NCBI GenBank assembly: GCA_026182355.1
Contig: JAPFBL010000598.1
Location: 1-64,000 of the forward strand
Reading direction: 5' to 3'
From: Hermatobates lingyangjiaoensis
Taxonomy: Eukaryota > Arthropoda > Insecta > Hemiptera > Hermatobatidae
DNA length: 64,000 bases
The notes under the pieces are model-generated. The model had not been told where the DNA came from and did no database searches. It saw nothing but the letters and a program-made list of their open reading frames with translations. This document shows positions 50,852 to 61,859 of the stretch, in pieces. The translations under genes and the position numbers were made by a program. The stretch's first letter is position 1, and each line of letters starts with the position of its first letter.

Positions 50852-51610
50852 ATTTTGGTTGTGTTTTACTTATTATTGATAAATGTATAACATTTTGTAC
50901 GCTTATTGAAGTATTTTATTAGAAATTTATCAATTACCTTCAATAATTTTTTAGTATAATTTTTTCTTATGAATATATTCTTTTAAAATAATTTAAAGAA
51001 ATGTCAAGAGGTGAATTATTCACTTCTAAAGCAGTATTGTAATTTCCTTTTGTTCTGTTCTCTACCATTCCTGTTCTATATATAATCTTTAAACTAAAAT
51101 AATCAGTATAGAGAGAACTCCTGATGTGAGGTATACCAAATAACAGCTTTTCTATAACCGGTATGATATTACCATGAGTGTCGACCACTTCATATATTTA
51201 GTATATTAGAAAACTCTACAATACCGTGTAGCTTACTAAGATCCTTTCATGATAGGAATATTTTTATATACTTTCTTTTATTTATCTACACTAACCATCA
51301 AAAGTAAAATAACGCAATTGTTAATCCCGATAAATGTTCCTCAACGAACGTTTATATACTTTAAGAATAAAAAATAAACAGATTGGAAATAATATTAGCT
51401 TTGTTTAGACAGGCCCAGTATATTATTTGTTTAGAACGGGTTATTCCTAGATTTATAGTAGCTTTTTCTGTAATCTTATTATTTTTGTTATTATAACTGC
51501 TTATTTACATTATTTCTTTATTAGCTTCAATATTTTTTTTATTTTCATTGTGGTGGTGATATTATATTATAAATTATTGCATTTTATACATATACACATG
51601 TATATGTATA
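50851..51610. other. AT-rich DNA with one unrecognised frame
   Basis: A 73-codon minus-strand frame (51188-50967) has a protein-like composition (GNIIPVIEKLLFGIPHIR) but no family I recognise and no start context. It could be another retroelement scrap. Confidence 0.35.
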
Positions 51611-51611
51611 A

Positions 51612-51820
51612 TAATACGTATATGGAAAGATTTCACATAAACACGTGAAACAAGAATCAATGATCAAACCACAATAAGAAATGGGAAAACAAGACTAAGA
51701 TCTTTCAACCGTAACAAGCGGTCTTCGTGAGAGTCAACGACCCATGTGTTGGGTTGTTGTCTTCGACGAAGACTGCTTGTTAGGGTTGAGAGATCTTAGT
51801 CTTGTTTTCCCTTTTATATA
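51612..51820. repeat. Family A snap-back palindrome
   Basis: The left arm has a near-complete ribozyme (CTCACGAAGACCG); the right arm is altered (TTCGACGAAGACTGC). Confidence 0.85.
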
Positions 51821-51837
51821 TATATATATTTGTTCTA

Positions 51838-52255
51838 TTAAAACTTATGCCTATTTCTATTTTGACACCATTTCAAATTAATTTTTCAAATTTTCTTACC
51901 TCTGGCTTCAATAAGTTTGGGACAAGATAAATCAGTTCTCCAAAATTTTTATTTCTGTATATCTACATGTTTCGGTCTTCATCAACCATTATCAAGGATG
52001 TTATTTATAATCGTAGTTTCACAATTTGCTTAAGAACTAATATAATTTTAAACAGTGTTTGAGTTTTTTTTAGTTTAAAATTATATTAGTTTTTAAGTAA
52101 ATTGTGAAACTATTATTATAAATAACATCCTTTATAATAGTTGGTGAAGACCGAAACATGTCGATATGCAGAAATAAAAATTTTGGAGAACTGATTTATC
52201 TTGTTCCAAAGTTATCGAAGCCAGAGGTAAGGAGATTTGAAAAGTTAATTCGAAA

Positions 52256-52258
<3 letters not shown>
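51838..52258. repeat. Inverted pair of PLE pseudo-LTR ends
   Basis: Minus 51975-51838 and plus 52158-52258 encode the same start, NKNFGELIYLVP and PEVRKFEKLI. GAAACATGTAG/GAAACATGTCG ribozyme 3' halves lie just inside. The axis is about 52060 in an AAACTCAAACACTG hairpin. The right ORF begins at ATG 52158 inside the hammerhead segment. Confidence 0.85.

Positions 52259-52291
<33 letters not shown>
52258..52291. repeat. (TA)n microsatellite
   Basis: Joins the two inverted PLE pairs. Confidence 0.95.
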
Positions 52292-52294
<3 letters not shown>

Positions 52295-52905
52295 TTATTA
52301 AAAGTAATGCCCAATTTAACTTTTACACTTTTTCTTATCCGTTTTTCAAGTGTTCTCATACTTGACTTCCATGGTTCTGGAACTAAAAACATAAGTTCAC
52401 CAAAATTTTTATTATTATACACCGACATGTTTCGGTCATCGTTGACCATTTTCAAGGTTAAAGGATATATAAAATTATTAATGATCGAAAAGTGAATAAC
52501 AATTAAAATAAACTAAAATAAACATAACGACTCCATAACACATATTCACAACTAGGGAGGTTATCAAAGGTAACCCTTTGATAACCTCAACATACCTTTA
52601 CCTTTGATAACCTCCCTAGTTGTGAATATGTGTTATGGACTCGTTATGTTTATTTTAGTTTATTTTAATTGTTATTCACTTTTCGATCATTAATAATTTT
52701 ATATATTCTTTAACCTTGAAAATGGTCAACGATGACCGAAACATGTCGGTGTATAATAATAAAAATTTTGGTGAACTTATGTTTTTAGTTCCAGAACCAT
52801 GGAAGTCAAGTATGAGAACACTTGAAAAATGGATAAGAAAAAGTGTAAAAGTTAAATTGGGCATTACTTTTAATAAAACGTGTATAAATGAAGGCCTGCT
52901 CCCCC
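52292..52905. repeat. Family K palindrome, arms ~290 bp
   Basis: Axis at GGTTATCAAAGGTAACCCTTTGATAACC (about 52571). Each arm: UTR, hammerhead, ORF start. The arms differ at only a few positions. Confidence 0.95.
52712..52750 (+). ncRNA. Hammerhead-like ribozyme, family K
   Basis: Stem I ACC/GGU, stem II GGUCA/UGACC, GAAAC AU GUC; core 5' half UUGAAAA. Mirror at 52421-52458. Same two core changes as at 17319, so they were fixed in the family before it spread. Confidence 0.6.
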
Positions 52906-52985
52906 CCCCAAATATATATATATGTTTCACAGTGAATCACAAACACAGAGGTGATGAACAAACACACTTACTGTCTCTAATTTAA
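52743..52985 (+). pseudogene. PLE ORF start fragment, family K
   Basis: MSVYNNKNFGELMFLVPEPW, then KSSMRTLEKWIRKSVKVKLG, then ITFNKTCINEGLLPPPNIYI; the frame then continues into an unrelated family J unit. The PLE part ends at 52922. Confidence 0.8.
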
Positions 52986-53195
52986 GGTTGAATCGTCATC
53001 AGGGGAGTTGAGAAATTGACACTAAGCGCAATTGTGAAGCGACAGTTGGAGACCACAGTAGACGGTTGGTGTCCAACCGTCGCTTCACAAGTTCGCTTAG
53101 TGTCACTTTCTCAACTTTCCTGATGACGGTTCAAACTAAAATTAGAGACAGTAAGTGTGTTTAATCCTTAGTTCTGTTTTTTTGATTCGTCGTAA
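52926..53195. repeat. Family J snap-back palindrome
   Basis: Arms of about 120 bp; the axis is near 53070 (GACGGTTGGTGTCCAACCGTC). Plus ribozyme at 53114-53148: CUGAUGA, C, GGUUCAAACU, AAAAUUA, GAGA (G12 lost). Confidence 0.85.
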
Positions 53196-53204
53196 AACGA
53201 TTGT

Positions 53205-53470
53205 ATTAAAGAAGGATCAGACCTTCTTTTATACAAATTGTGTTAATCTGAATTGCCTGAGTCAAACATACCTTTCTTTTAAGCAGTTTTTCATATTTTC
53301 TAGCTATGTTCAATCTTCTTGATTCACCTGTTAGTTTATAAACAGTTATGTCCAATCGGAGTTTTGCTGAAATAATTTCCCAGCTGAATCAATATGAATT
53401 GAAATTAGCTAGAAAATATGCAGTACTGCTTAAAAGGAAGGTATGTTTGACTACGGCGATTCAGTTTTAC

Positions 53471-53478
<8 letters not shown>
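53205..53478. repeat. Inverted pair of type 2 PLE ORF starts
   Basis: The plus frame from ATG 53348 reads MSNRSFAEIISQLNQYELKL, then ARKYAVLLKRKVCLTTAIQF. The minus strand 53330-53225 repeats RLNIARKYEKLLKRKVCL. A GAAGGTCTGATCCTTCTTT hairpin sits at 53205-53230. Confidence 0.75.

Positions 53479-53512
<34 letters not shown>
53478..53512. repeat. (TA)n microsatellite
   Basis: Directly follows the ORF start (QFYTIYIY...). Confidence 0.95.
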
Positions 53513-53513
<1 letters not shown>

Positions 53514-53705
53514 ATCAAACCACAATAAGAAATGGGAAAAACAAGACTAAGATCTTTTAACCGTAACAAGCGGTCTTCGTCAGAGTCAAAAACCCAACTC
53601 TGACGAAGACCGCTTGTTACGGTTGAAAGATCTTAGTCTTGTTTTCCCCTTTCTTATTGTGGTTTGATCATTGATTGTTATTTCACGTGTTTATGTGAAA
53701 CCTTT
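53513..53705. repeat. Family A snap-back palindrome with two intact ribozymes
   Basis: Loop AAAAACCCAAC near 53595; both arms keep CTGACGAAGACCGCTTGTTACGG-type cores. Confidence 0.9.
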
Positions 53706-53726
53706 ATATATATATATATATATATG

Positions 53727-53850
53727 AATTATATTGAGACAAAGAACACACAGAAATGAAAGAGAAACTCACTAGTATATTTCGATGTCCACTCATGATC
53801 AGGAAGATAGAAACCAGTCACTCCGCAGGCAGATAAGGATGTGCCTCCAG
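53727..53850 (-). mobile_element. Family B-related unit
   Basis: Minus strand: CTTCCTGATCATGAGTGGACATCGAAATATACTAGTGAG; an insertion splits the core. Tail resembles B but ends TTGTCTCAATATAATTCATATA. Confidence 0.55.
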
Positions 53851-53911
53851 GTCATATATATATATATATATATTATATTGATATAGTTTCTCGACCACTG
53901 ATATTTCAATT

Positions 53912-54815
53912 TCACATCTGGGGTTGTTGAGGATTTTGGTCATAAAACATACAACTCCTGATCATCAGCTGACGTTTTGCCAAAAGTTGTTTGGCATTTT
54001 CAAGGCTAAAAAACATTTTATTAAACGACATAAGTAAAGCAAGATAAATACATCATCAGACACAATCCAAGAGAAAACAAACGACACAAACAACAATTAT
54101 AGTACCCAGAGAACCACAAATGTATCATAAAATACCTAGTGTTATTATGATTATTATTATTATTGTTTAAAAAACAAACATTTTGTCGTTTAAACCTAAT
54201 TGCGCATTATTAATTATTCCAAACACCAAAAAACCACATTTTCAAAAACAACAAAAACCAAAACAGACAGTAATAAACACAGCAAATTACAAAACTATGA
54301 AAAAAAGAGTCAAAAATTAAAAGAAATTCAGAGGAAAAAACAAAAATCTTACAAACATATTACTTTGATTTGGATATGTTTGTAAGATTTTTGTTTTTTC
54401 CTCTGAATTTCTTTTAATTTTTGACTCTTTTTTTTCATGGTTTTGTAATTTGCTGTGTTTATTACTGTCTGTTATGGTTCTTGCTGATTTGAAAATGTGG
54501 TTTTTTGGTGTTCTGAATAATTAAAAATACGCAAATAGGTTTAAACGACAAAATGTTTGTTTTTTAAATAATAATAATCATAATAACACTAGGTATTTTA
54601 TGATACTTTTGTGGTTCTCTGGGTACTATAATTGTTGTTTGTGTCGTTTGTTTTCTGTTGGATTGTGTCTGATGATGTATTTATCTTGCTTTATTTATGT
54701 CGTTTAATAAATTGTTTTTTAGCCTAGAAAATGCCAAACAACTTTTGGCGAAACGTCAGCTGATGATCAGGAGTTGTATGTTTTATGACCAAAATCCTCA
54801 ATATTCCCTTATGTG
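53912..54815. repeat. Large family N palindrome, arms ~450 bp
   Basis: Centre near 54367 (CAAACATATTACTTTGATTT). The outer ends GTTGAGGATTTTGGTCA are mirrored. The plus hammerhead-like segment at 54721-54761 reads AGCC, UAGAAAA, U, GCCAAA...UUUUGGC, GAAACGUC, AGC; the core 5' half is degenerate in both arms. Confidence 0.9.
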
Positions 54816-54820
54816 AATTT

Positions 54821-54824
<4 letters not shown>

Positions 54825-54862
<38 letters not shown>
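54825..54862. repeat. (TA)n microsatellite
   Basis: Followed by a 40-bp PLE ORF-start scrap encoding YGVIFNRTCLNGEF. Confidence 0.9.
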
Positions 54863-54871
<9 letters not shown>

Positions 54872-54904
54872 GGCGTAATATTTAATCGAACCTGCTTAAA
54901 TGGG

Positions 54905-55480
54905 GAATTTTATGATGGCAATAAACATTGCCCCACTTATTTTTTTTTGGTGTTTTCGTGGTTCAAAGAGATTGCATGCGTATTTGATGATGAGGGCGTA
55001 ACTCATTCTGCGAATTAAGGTCGTAAAAATTATCTGCAGGATGCTTTGGTTCTTATTACAGTTATCTTTAGGTTGAATGCTGTGGTAAGAAGTGGTTTGT
55101 ACATAAAACTGACGAAATGGCCTGGATTTAAAATATATTTGACTGTTTTTTTAAAGAAATATATTTATTGTTTTTTTTCTGTGCTCTTCTATTACAGGTA
55201 GAAACAATGATAACATTCTGCACAAGAATATATTTTACATACAATTTGTTGATAGATGAAATATATTTTTTGTATTAATATATCTGAAGATTGCATCAAA
55301 ATCTGCTATCTAACTAAAGATAAATATGTTGTTTTGTAAAGATACAAGTGGTGATAGAATTGCGAATTATATTAATTACAATGACGATGTGCATTTTTTA
55401 ACCATTCATACTGAAGATTGTGACTGTCCATCTTTTGTTTCACAAGTAATGCTAGTAAAATATGTTCTTTTGACACTATA
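54905..55480. other. AT-rich DNA, nothing recognised
   Basis: No partner repeats. Confidence 0.5.
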
Positions 55481-57000
55481 TTACTCACAAGGTTGATTAT
55501 TTCTTCTTCACAAGGTTGATTATTTCATCTTCACAAGGTTGATTATTTCTTCTTCACACGACTAATTTTTTTTCCTTTTCACATCTAGAATGGTTTCTAT
55601 CGTAAAAAAGATGACGATTTACATCTTCAGATAGATGATTATTTCCATTATCATAAAAATGATGATTTGTTTCCTTAGAATTAAAAATACTGAAGATTAA
55701 ACTGTACGTCTATTTTACACGAGTAATGCTGGTAAAATAATTTTCTTTTGACTTTATATCACCGTAGAATTGTTAATTCAAAATGGATTTCACATCTTAA
55801 GAAACTGTTGAAGATTATCATATCAATATTTTTCACTAAAGATCAGATGTCAAGCGTATTCTTTAAAGAGAAATCTTAATTATCTGGATATAGTTTTTTT
55901 TTTGATTTCTCATCCTAAGACTCTGCTGAGGACTATCATATCAATATTTTTCACTGATGATCAGATGTCAAGCATATTCTTTAAAGAGAAATATTAATTA
56001 TCTGGATATAGTTTTTTTTTTGATTTCTCATCCTAAGACTCTGCTCAAGCGTATTCTTTAAAGAGAAATCTTAATTATCTGGTTATAGTTTTTTCTTGAT
56101 TTCTCATCCTAAGATACTGCTTAAGACTATCAGATCAATATGTCTAACTGAAGTTCAGATATCAAGCATATAATTAGACACAAATATTTATGATAATAGT
56201 TATGATTTTTTTTATTTCGCATCTTAAGACACTGCTGAAGATTATCATATCAATATTTTACTATAAGTTCAGATGTCAGGCATATTCTTTAGACACAAAT
56301 GTCAATAAACTGGTGATAATTTTTTCTCGATTTCTCATCCTAAGACACCGCTGAAGATAATGATATCAATATTTTTCACTTAGGTTCAGTTGTCAAATAG
56401 TTGTTCAAATGTCAAATTCTTTAGACAGAAATGTTGATGTTCTGGTTTTGACTTTTCTTTTACTTATTATCATTTTTATAGTTTTCTTTCAATTAATATT
56501 GAATTGATAGTATTTATGCATTGTCTTCTTATGAAGACAGGAAGTTTTTAATTCTTCTCATGAAGAATAATTTGTTTCTTCACAAGGCTTTCCTTCTTCA
56601 CAATAATGATTTTTTTTTTCACAAGCATAATGATTTGTATCTTCACAAGGATGTTTATTTACATCTTCACAAGGATGTTTATTTACATCTTAACAACGAT
56701 GTTTACTTACATATTCACAAGGTTTATTATTTCTTCTTTACAATGTTTATTATTTCTTATTTGAACAAGGATAATGATTCGCATCTTCACAAGGATGATT
56801 ATTATTTTTATTTTTTTTTTTAGAAGCTGTAATATTTGAATCTTCACAAGGATGATGATTATATTTTGTCAGAAGCAGAATGATTTGTATTTTCAAAACG
56901 ATGATGATTTATTTACTTCTTCACAATGGTAGTGATTCGTATTTTTGCAAGAAAGACGATTTAGCTCTTCACAAAGGTATTTATTTCCTTTATCACAAAA
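55480..57000. repeat. Diverged low-complexity tandem repeats
   Basis: Three blocks: CACAAGGTTGATTATTTCTTCTT (55490-55560), ~120-bp units with TCAGATGTCAAGCNTATTCTTTA (55845-56410), and CTTCACAAGGATGATNATTT (56575-56960). The 100-codon frame at 56521-56823 (LHKDVYLHLHKDVYLH) is a translation of the third block. Confidence 0.75.
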
Positions 57001-57359
57001 ATAATTTTTCTGCTATAATAATCTCTCTAATATATAATATAATAATTTGTGATATGATAGTTTCTTCAGAAATTGAAATGATCTGTTCAATTCCTTTCCT
57101 AATTTGTTGATTTCATTCATTCTTCATAATGAAGAAGATCTATACAGTTATTCACAGAACGAATAATTTAATTCATTTTTTACGTTATTCTTCACAATCA
57201 GTAGGAGATAATACTTCACAAGGATAAACACTACCTTATCATATGTATGATTTACGGGAGATCTTAAACAAATTCCATAATTCAAGTCAAACACGTTAAA
57301 CAAGACTGACTTTAGACGTCAGACACGTGTTTGACATTTCTGTCAAACACGACACAGAC

Positions 57360-57900
57360 ACATAGGTAAGCGGGTCAGTGCAGTGTAATATCTTGGAGAG
57401 ACTCTGAGATGGCATTACGAGAAAACTGTAAATATCTGATGTCACTCACAGATCGAATTCATATGATTTTTAAACAAAATGAAAAAGAAAAATATTTTTT
57501 GTATATAATCCTATGATAATAAAAAATTATCCAATATAACAATGTTTACGAGTATTACGGATCAAAAATTTAAAACAGAATTAAAATTCGAAATATTGTT
57601 TCTAAAATTGTACATTCAAATATTACATATCTCATATTTTTTAAGATTTTGATACTATTATTTCCGTGAAATATGACTCATAGGTAAGCGTGTCAACGCA
57701 GTGTAATATCTTAAAGAGACCATAAGATAGCCTTACAAAGAACGTTAATATCTCATTTCACTCAGACATCGAATTCATATGATTTTTTACAAAAATGAAA
57801 AAAAAATTACCAATATTCAATACAGATGAGAAAAAATCTAAAAGATAATACAAATTCGAAATATTTTTTCAAAAATTTATAAATGAAAATCTTACATGTC
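57360..57900. repeat. ~318-bp direct repeat, 2 copies
   Basis: CATAGGTAAGCGNGTCANNGCAGTGTAATATCTT at 57361 and 57679, followed in both by ATCGAATTCATATGATTTTT. A weaker third start lies near 58025. Confidence 0.8.
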
Positions 57901-58324
57901 TGAAAGTAAAATTTAAAAAAAAATATGGTATTTTTTTGTTAATGTTTCTGATATTTTTGAAACGATAGTGGAATATTTTTAAGTTTTAAATCGTCTGACT
58001 TTGTCTGAATTGTTCAATGTGGTAGCAGGTTAGATAAGTGGGTCAAAGATGCGTTGAATTTGTAGGAAAGCTATGTGTTCATGTAAGACATCATTTCATA
58101 CCATGATTTTATTACTTTATTACATAATGATTTTATTACATAACACGATAAATTTAATCACTGTCGTAGTTATATTATTGGTATTATGCATTAGTAGTAT
58201 GATTAAATTATATAAGCGTCTGAATTGATACGATCAATGACTTTGTTCTATTTCCAGGAAAAAAATACTAAGAAACAATCATTTTTTAAATCATTAGTTG
58301 TGCAATCCGTGTGTGGAATTTACT

Positions 58325-58622
58325 CATTCTGAGCAAAAATGGATCAACAAACAAATGGCTCCACACAAATGAAGCTTTATCCAACACCTTTCAAACACTT
58401 GTGTTCATAATCAGGAAAACACCAAGGATCTGGTGCTGACTTGATCGTCCAGTGAAAACCTGGTTTTCACCAGTTTTTTCCCAGTTTTCATTGTGGACCA
58501 ACCTGTCAGTACTACATCCTTGGAGTCTTCCTGATGATGAACACAAAGTGTTTGAAACGCGTAAAATAAAACTTCATTTGTGTGAGACTTTTGTTTGTTT
58601 ATCCATTTTACCTCATAAAGAG
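58325..58622. repeat. Family T inverted pair
   Basis: As at 29742-29995, with the plus ribozyme at 58524-58563 (UUC/GAA-type stem I, CUGAUGA, U, GAACAC/GUGUUU, GAAACGCGU) and a minus partner near 58380-58415 whose stem II is shortened. Confidence 0.85.
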
Positions 58623-58629
58623 TAAACAA

Positions 58630-58720
58630 TCAATAATCAAACCACAATTTGAAATGGGATAACCAGACTTTCAACCGTAACAATCGGTCATCGTCAGAGT
58701 CAAAAAACCCAAACCCAAAT
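58630..58720 (-). mobile_element. Family A fragment
   Basis: Minus strand CTGACGATGACCGATTGTTACGGTTGAAAG; tail retained, core intact but stem II altered. Confidence 0.65.
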
Positions 58721-59155
58721 TCTTTCTGACATAATTTTTTTTACTAATAAACATTTATTTCTGATATAGACTTTTGTACTATACCTAAATAAAACATTGT
58801 ACTTATGTACTCAGGAAGTTTGATATTGTTTTTATTAATAGTAACAGTTTATTGTAGGCAACTAAAGATTTTTAGTCCAGAATTTTCACATAATTTTCAT
58901 TTTCTCTGATAAATTTATCATTAAGTCTCGTTCTTAAATTGCCAGTAATAGATTTTAATTCTTTTGTGTATATAGATAATATTTCGAATGGTTTTTTTTT
59001 GATGTAATAATTCAACGACAAGCTAATAATTTATAATATAATAATATTATATATATTATTATATAATAATATAAAAATAATATTTGTACCTCTCGAACTA
59101 CTACATAGCCGGCTACATTTGCGTAGAAATGACCACAGGTCACGACCTGGCTATG
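58721..59155. other. AT-rich DNA
   Basis: A TAATATAATATTATA run at 59028-59085 and a short CCGGCTACATTTGCG...CCTGGCTATG hairpin around 59105-59150. Confidence 0.5.
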
Positions 59156-59159
59156 TTTT

Positions 59160-59350
59160 TTTTTTCAAGAACTTCGACATGCCTTTAACTAGCTTTTTGA
59201 TTGTTAAAACAACGTTTGAGATAGTCAGGAATTGTGGTCAACGCGTTTCGATCAATTTCCGTGATCATTAATCATGTTTGATGTCCTGATGATGATAATG
59301 AAAAAAATGTTCGAAACTCGTCGACTACAATGCCTGAAACGCGTTGACTA
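59160..59350. repeat. Inverted PLE pseudo-LTR pieces
   Basis: TTGAGATAGTCAGGAATTGTGGTCAACGCGTTTCG (left) faces CGCGTTGACTACAATGCCTGACTATCTCAA (right). Confidence 0.8.
59283..59325 (+). ncRNA. Hammerhead-like ribozyme in a pseudo-LTR
   Basis: GUC/GAC stem I, CUGAUGA, extra U, long loose stem II (GA...UUC), GAA, AC/GU stem III with a UC loop, triplet GUC. Core complete. Confidence 0.65.
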
Positions 59351-59510
59351 CAATGCCTGACTATCTCAATTGTTGTTCTAACATTGAAAAAGTAGTTCTT
59401 AGACAAGTTGAAGTTCTTCAGAAGAAGCTCATAGACAGGAACTACTCGGTAGTGTTCAACAAAGAATGCTTTTTCCTGTATAAGAAACGTGTATACAACA
59501 TGTATATATA
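59344..59510 (+). pseudogene. PLE ORF start fragment
   Basis: DYLNCCSNIEKVVLRQVEVL, then QKKLIDRNYSVVFNKECFFL; pattern LE/QVEvLQKKL...VFNKEC resembles the other ORF starts, with the EGLLPKYT end replaced before TA repeats at 59555. Confidence 0.6.
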
Positions 59511-59575
59511 CACGTTGTATACATACATTAACATATTGAATATATTGTATTATATACTGAATATATATATATATA

Positions 59576-59720
59576 TCTCCGTTTTTCGACGTGGGGAGAT
59601 CTCTTTCACTTCGTCCTCTCTTCTAGTCTAGTTCGGATGACGAACAACAGTTCGAAATATTGAATTGTGTAAGTGTTCTTTTTATTCTTTTTTCTGTGTC
59701 GTGCTTTGTGTAATTTGAAG
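59576..59720 (+). mobile_element. Family G unit
   Basis: TTTTCGACGTGGGGAGATC start; core CGGATGACGAACAACAGTTCG has a CT to CG change. Ends at (TA)n 59721. Confidence 0.7.
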
Positions 59721-59737
59721 TTATATATATATATACA

Positions 59738-60022
59738 CTTTTTCGTTGGAAATACGATCCAAAACGGACAAATATAGTTCAAAAGAAACATAGAGAAATC
59801 AAGAGAACATACTTACAGTCTCTCATTTTTTGTTTGAACCGTCTTTAGGAGAGATAAGAGAGGGAAACCAAGTGCACTGGGCTCCAACCGTCTCTGTACC
59901 AGTGCGCTTGGTTTCCTCTCTTATCATTCCTGAGGACGGTTCAACCGAAAATTAGAGAATGTAAGTGTGTTTTTTTGATTTCTTTATGTTTCTTTGTCTA
60001 TATTTGTCCGAAAAAGTGTATA
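59738..60022. repeat. Family C inverted pair
   Basis: Left minus unit with tail ACTTTTTCGTTGGAAATACGATCC; centre near 59882. Right core CUGAGGA, C, GGUUCAACC, GAAAAUUA, GAGA is complete; left core is altered (CUAAAGA). Confidence 0.85.
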
Positions 60023-60117
60023 TATATTTATATATTATATTAAACACTTATTAAATATACTGTATGCAGTATTATATACTATATATATTATATATATATA
60101 TATTATATATATATATT

Positions 60118-60440
60118 GGAATACTTTGGGAGCAGACCTTCTTTTAATGATAGGGAGATGTTAAATCTCCACGTAAAAAATTAGCATCAAAAATGATGCA
60201 TGTATCAAGCCTCAGTCAGAGGCATGGTGATTCGTCCCTCACCTTCATTCCTGCGAAAAGGTTCAGACGAGTGTATACAGTAAACGTTGGACCTGTATAA
60301 TATGGAAAATACATATGAAAAATAAAAAAATCGGAGAGTTGGTTTATATGATACCATAAAGATGGAAAAGTAGCATTAGAAATCTTGAAAAGGTATGTAG
60401 GAAACATAGTAAACCTAATGTTGGCAAGATATTTAATGAG

Positions 60441-60447
<7 letters not shown>
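60118..60447 (+). mobile_element. PLE pseudo-LTR end with ORF start
   Basis: The minus strand of 60155-60118 encodes KEGLLPK. The plus frame 60318-60447 reads KNKKIGELVYMIP, stop, RWKSSIRNLEKVCRKHSKPN and VGKIFNEVYI. Spacer contains AATCTCCACGTAAAAAATTAG. An internal stop marks it as dead. Confidence 0.65.
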
Positions 60448-60489
<42 letters not shown>

Positions 60490-60492
60490 TAT

Positions 60493-60612
60493 ACTTTACA
60501 CATAGAAAAGAACACAGAAAGACACTACAGAACTCACTTCGATATTTCGACATCCGTCGTCATCGGGAAGGAAGTGCGAAGTAACTCGCGTTGAGAAGCA
60601 AATGCTACTCAA
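60493..60612 (-). mobile_element. Family E unit
   Basis: Minus strand: CGAGTTACTTCGCACTTCCTTCCCGATGACGACGGATGTCG; TA repeats on both sides. Confidence 0.75.
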
Positions 60613-60654
60613 TATATTTATATATATATATTTAATTATATAATATATATATAT

Positions 60655-61050
60655 ATTATCTAGTCCTTGCTGATGTACAGATACATCGAAAACGTTCGCC
60701 TAGAAAGGAGTTTATTTTCTTTTATTTGACCTAGCCCTCAATAACAAAACAGTGAATAGATAGAAGAGGTCAATAACAATTTTTGAGTTTATATATATAT
60801 ATTATATATTTATATATATGTATATATAATCATTAGATGAAACGGTCCAACGGAGTTTGAAATGAAAGCCAATTAAAGGAGATAGCACACAGATAGACAT
60901 AGGAATAACTCACTTCTATATTCCTATATTCTATATTCATCATCAGGAGACGAAGAGTCCCACTGGTGTCCAAGTTGCACTTCGCAAGTGCAATTGGTAA
61001 CTACATCTTTTCTCTTCCGATGACGGTTAAACGGAAAAGTATGTGTTCAG
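60655..61050. mobile_element. Two unassigned hammerhead-like units
   Basis: 60665-60705: GCTGATGTACAGATACATCGAAAACGTTCGCC. 60900-61035: an inverted pair around TTGCACTTCGCAAGTGCAA, with TCATCATCAGGAGACG on the left and CCGATGACGGTTAAACGG on the right. Both cores are imperfect. Confidence 0.45.
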
Positions 61051-61850
61051 CTTTTCTAGTTCAATAATGATTGTCTACGTATTGTTTACTCTAAAATATT
61101 TATTATCGTTTGTGTAAATGGTTTTCATAGTATTAACATGAATGACAAGTTTAATATTATTATAACAGTTAAATTTATGATCGATACGTCCAAAATATTC
61201 ATTTTTAAGTATTCATATTGTAATAGCTATTTAAATTATTTTTTTTTTTTTCATTCCGAGGAAATTCTACATCTTATACACTTCGTATGATATATAACTT
61301 GTGTCTTATGTTTTATCATCAGGAGATTCTTCATCATTACTATATTTATCAAAGAGTCCTAATGATATATTTATTCTAAATAATGTTAGCATATATATAT
61401 ATGAAGTCCAACTTGATAATTGATTGTGATCCAGTCTCGACAATCGGTTTATTCTTCGTGCAGTTGTTGTTCTCTTACTAGAGAAATTTTTTTATCATTT
61501 TTTCTTAAAACACTAAATGTTTCATCATCTTCATTTGAATTTTGAGAGCATACATACCCTCACAGCTACTATATGATAATGCAAATGCTTATAATCTTCA
61601 GTAGTTGTTCTTCTCTATGATATTCTGAAATGCAATGTTTTTATAATTTCCTCTGACTTTTAGTGAAACGTATTAATATATTATATAATATATATATATA
61701 TATATAATATATTATATTCTTATTTTTTGTTTCTTATAGTTTGTTTTTATCTTTTATATTGTTTATATTTTTCACCTACTTATAGTTTTACCCAACCAGT
61801 AATGCTTATCTGAGCTTCTGTTTATATCTTCTCCTAATTTTATCTTTAAG
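61051..61850. other. AT-rich DNA, nothing recognised
   Basis: Only TA runs at 61391-61402 and 61677-61712. Confidence 0.5.
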
Positions 61851-61859
61851 ACCGGGTAC

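Noticed and set aside
50967..51188. Possible coding exon on the minus strand
   Set aside because: No acceptor/donor pair at sensible positions and no family resemblance; kept only as an unassigned frame.
56521..56823. Repeat protein LHKDVYLHLHKDVYLH
   Set aside because: Direct translation of the CTTCACAAGGATGATNATTT low-complexity repeat; no start context or partner exons.
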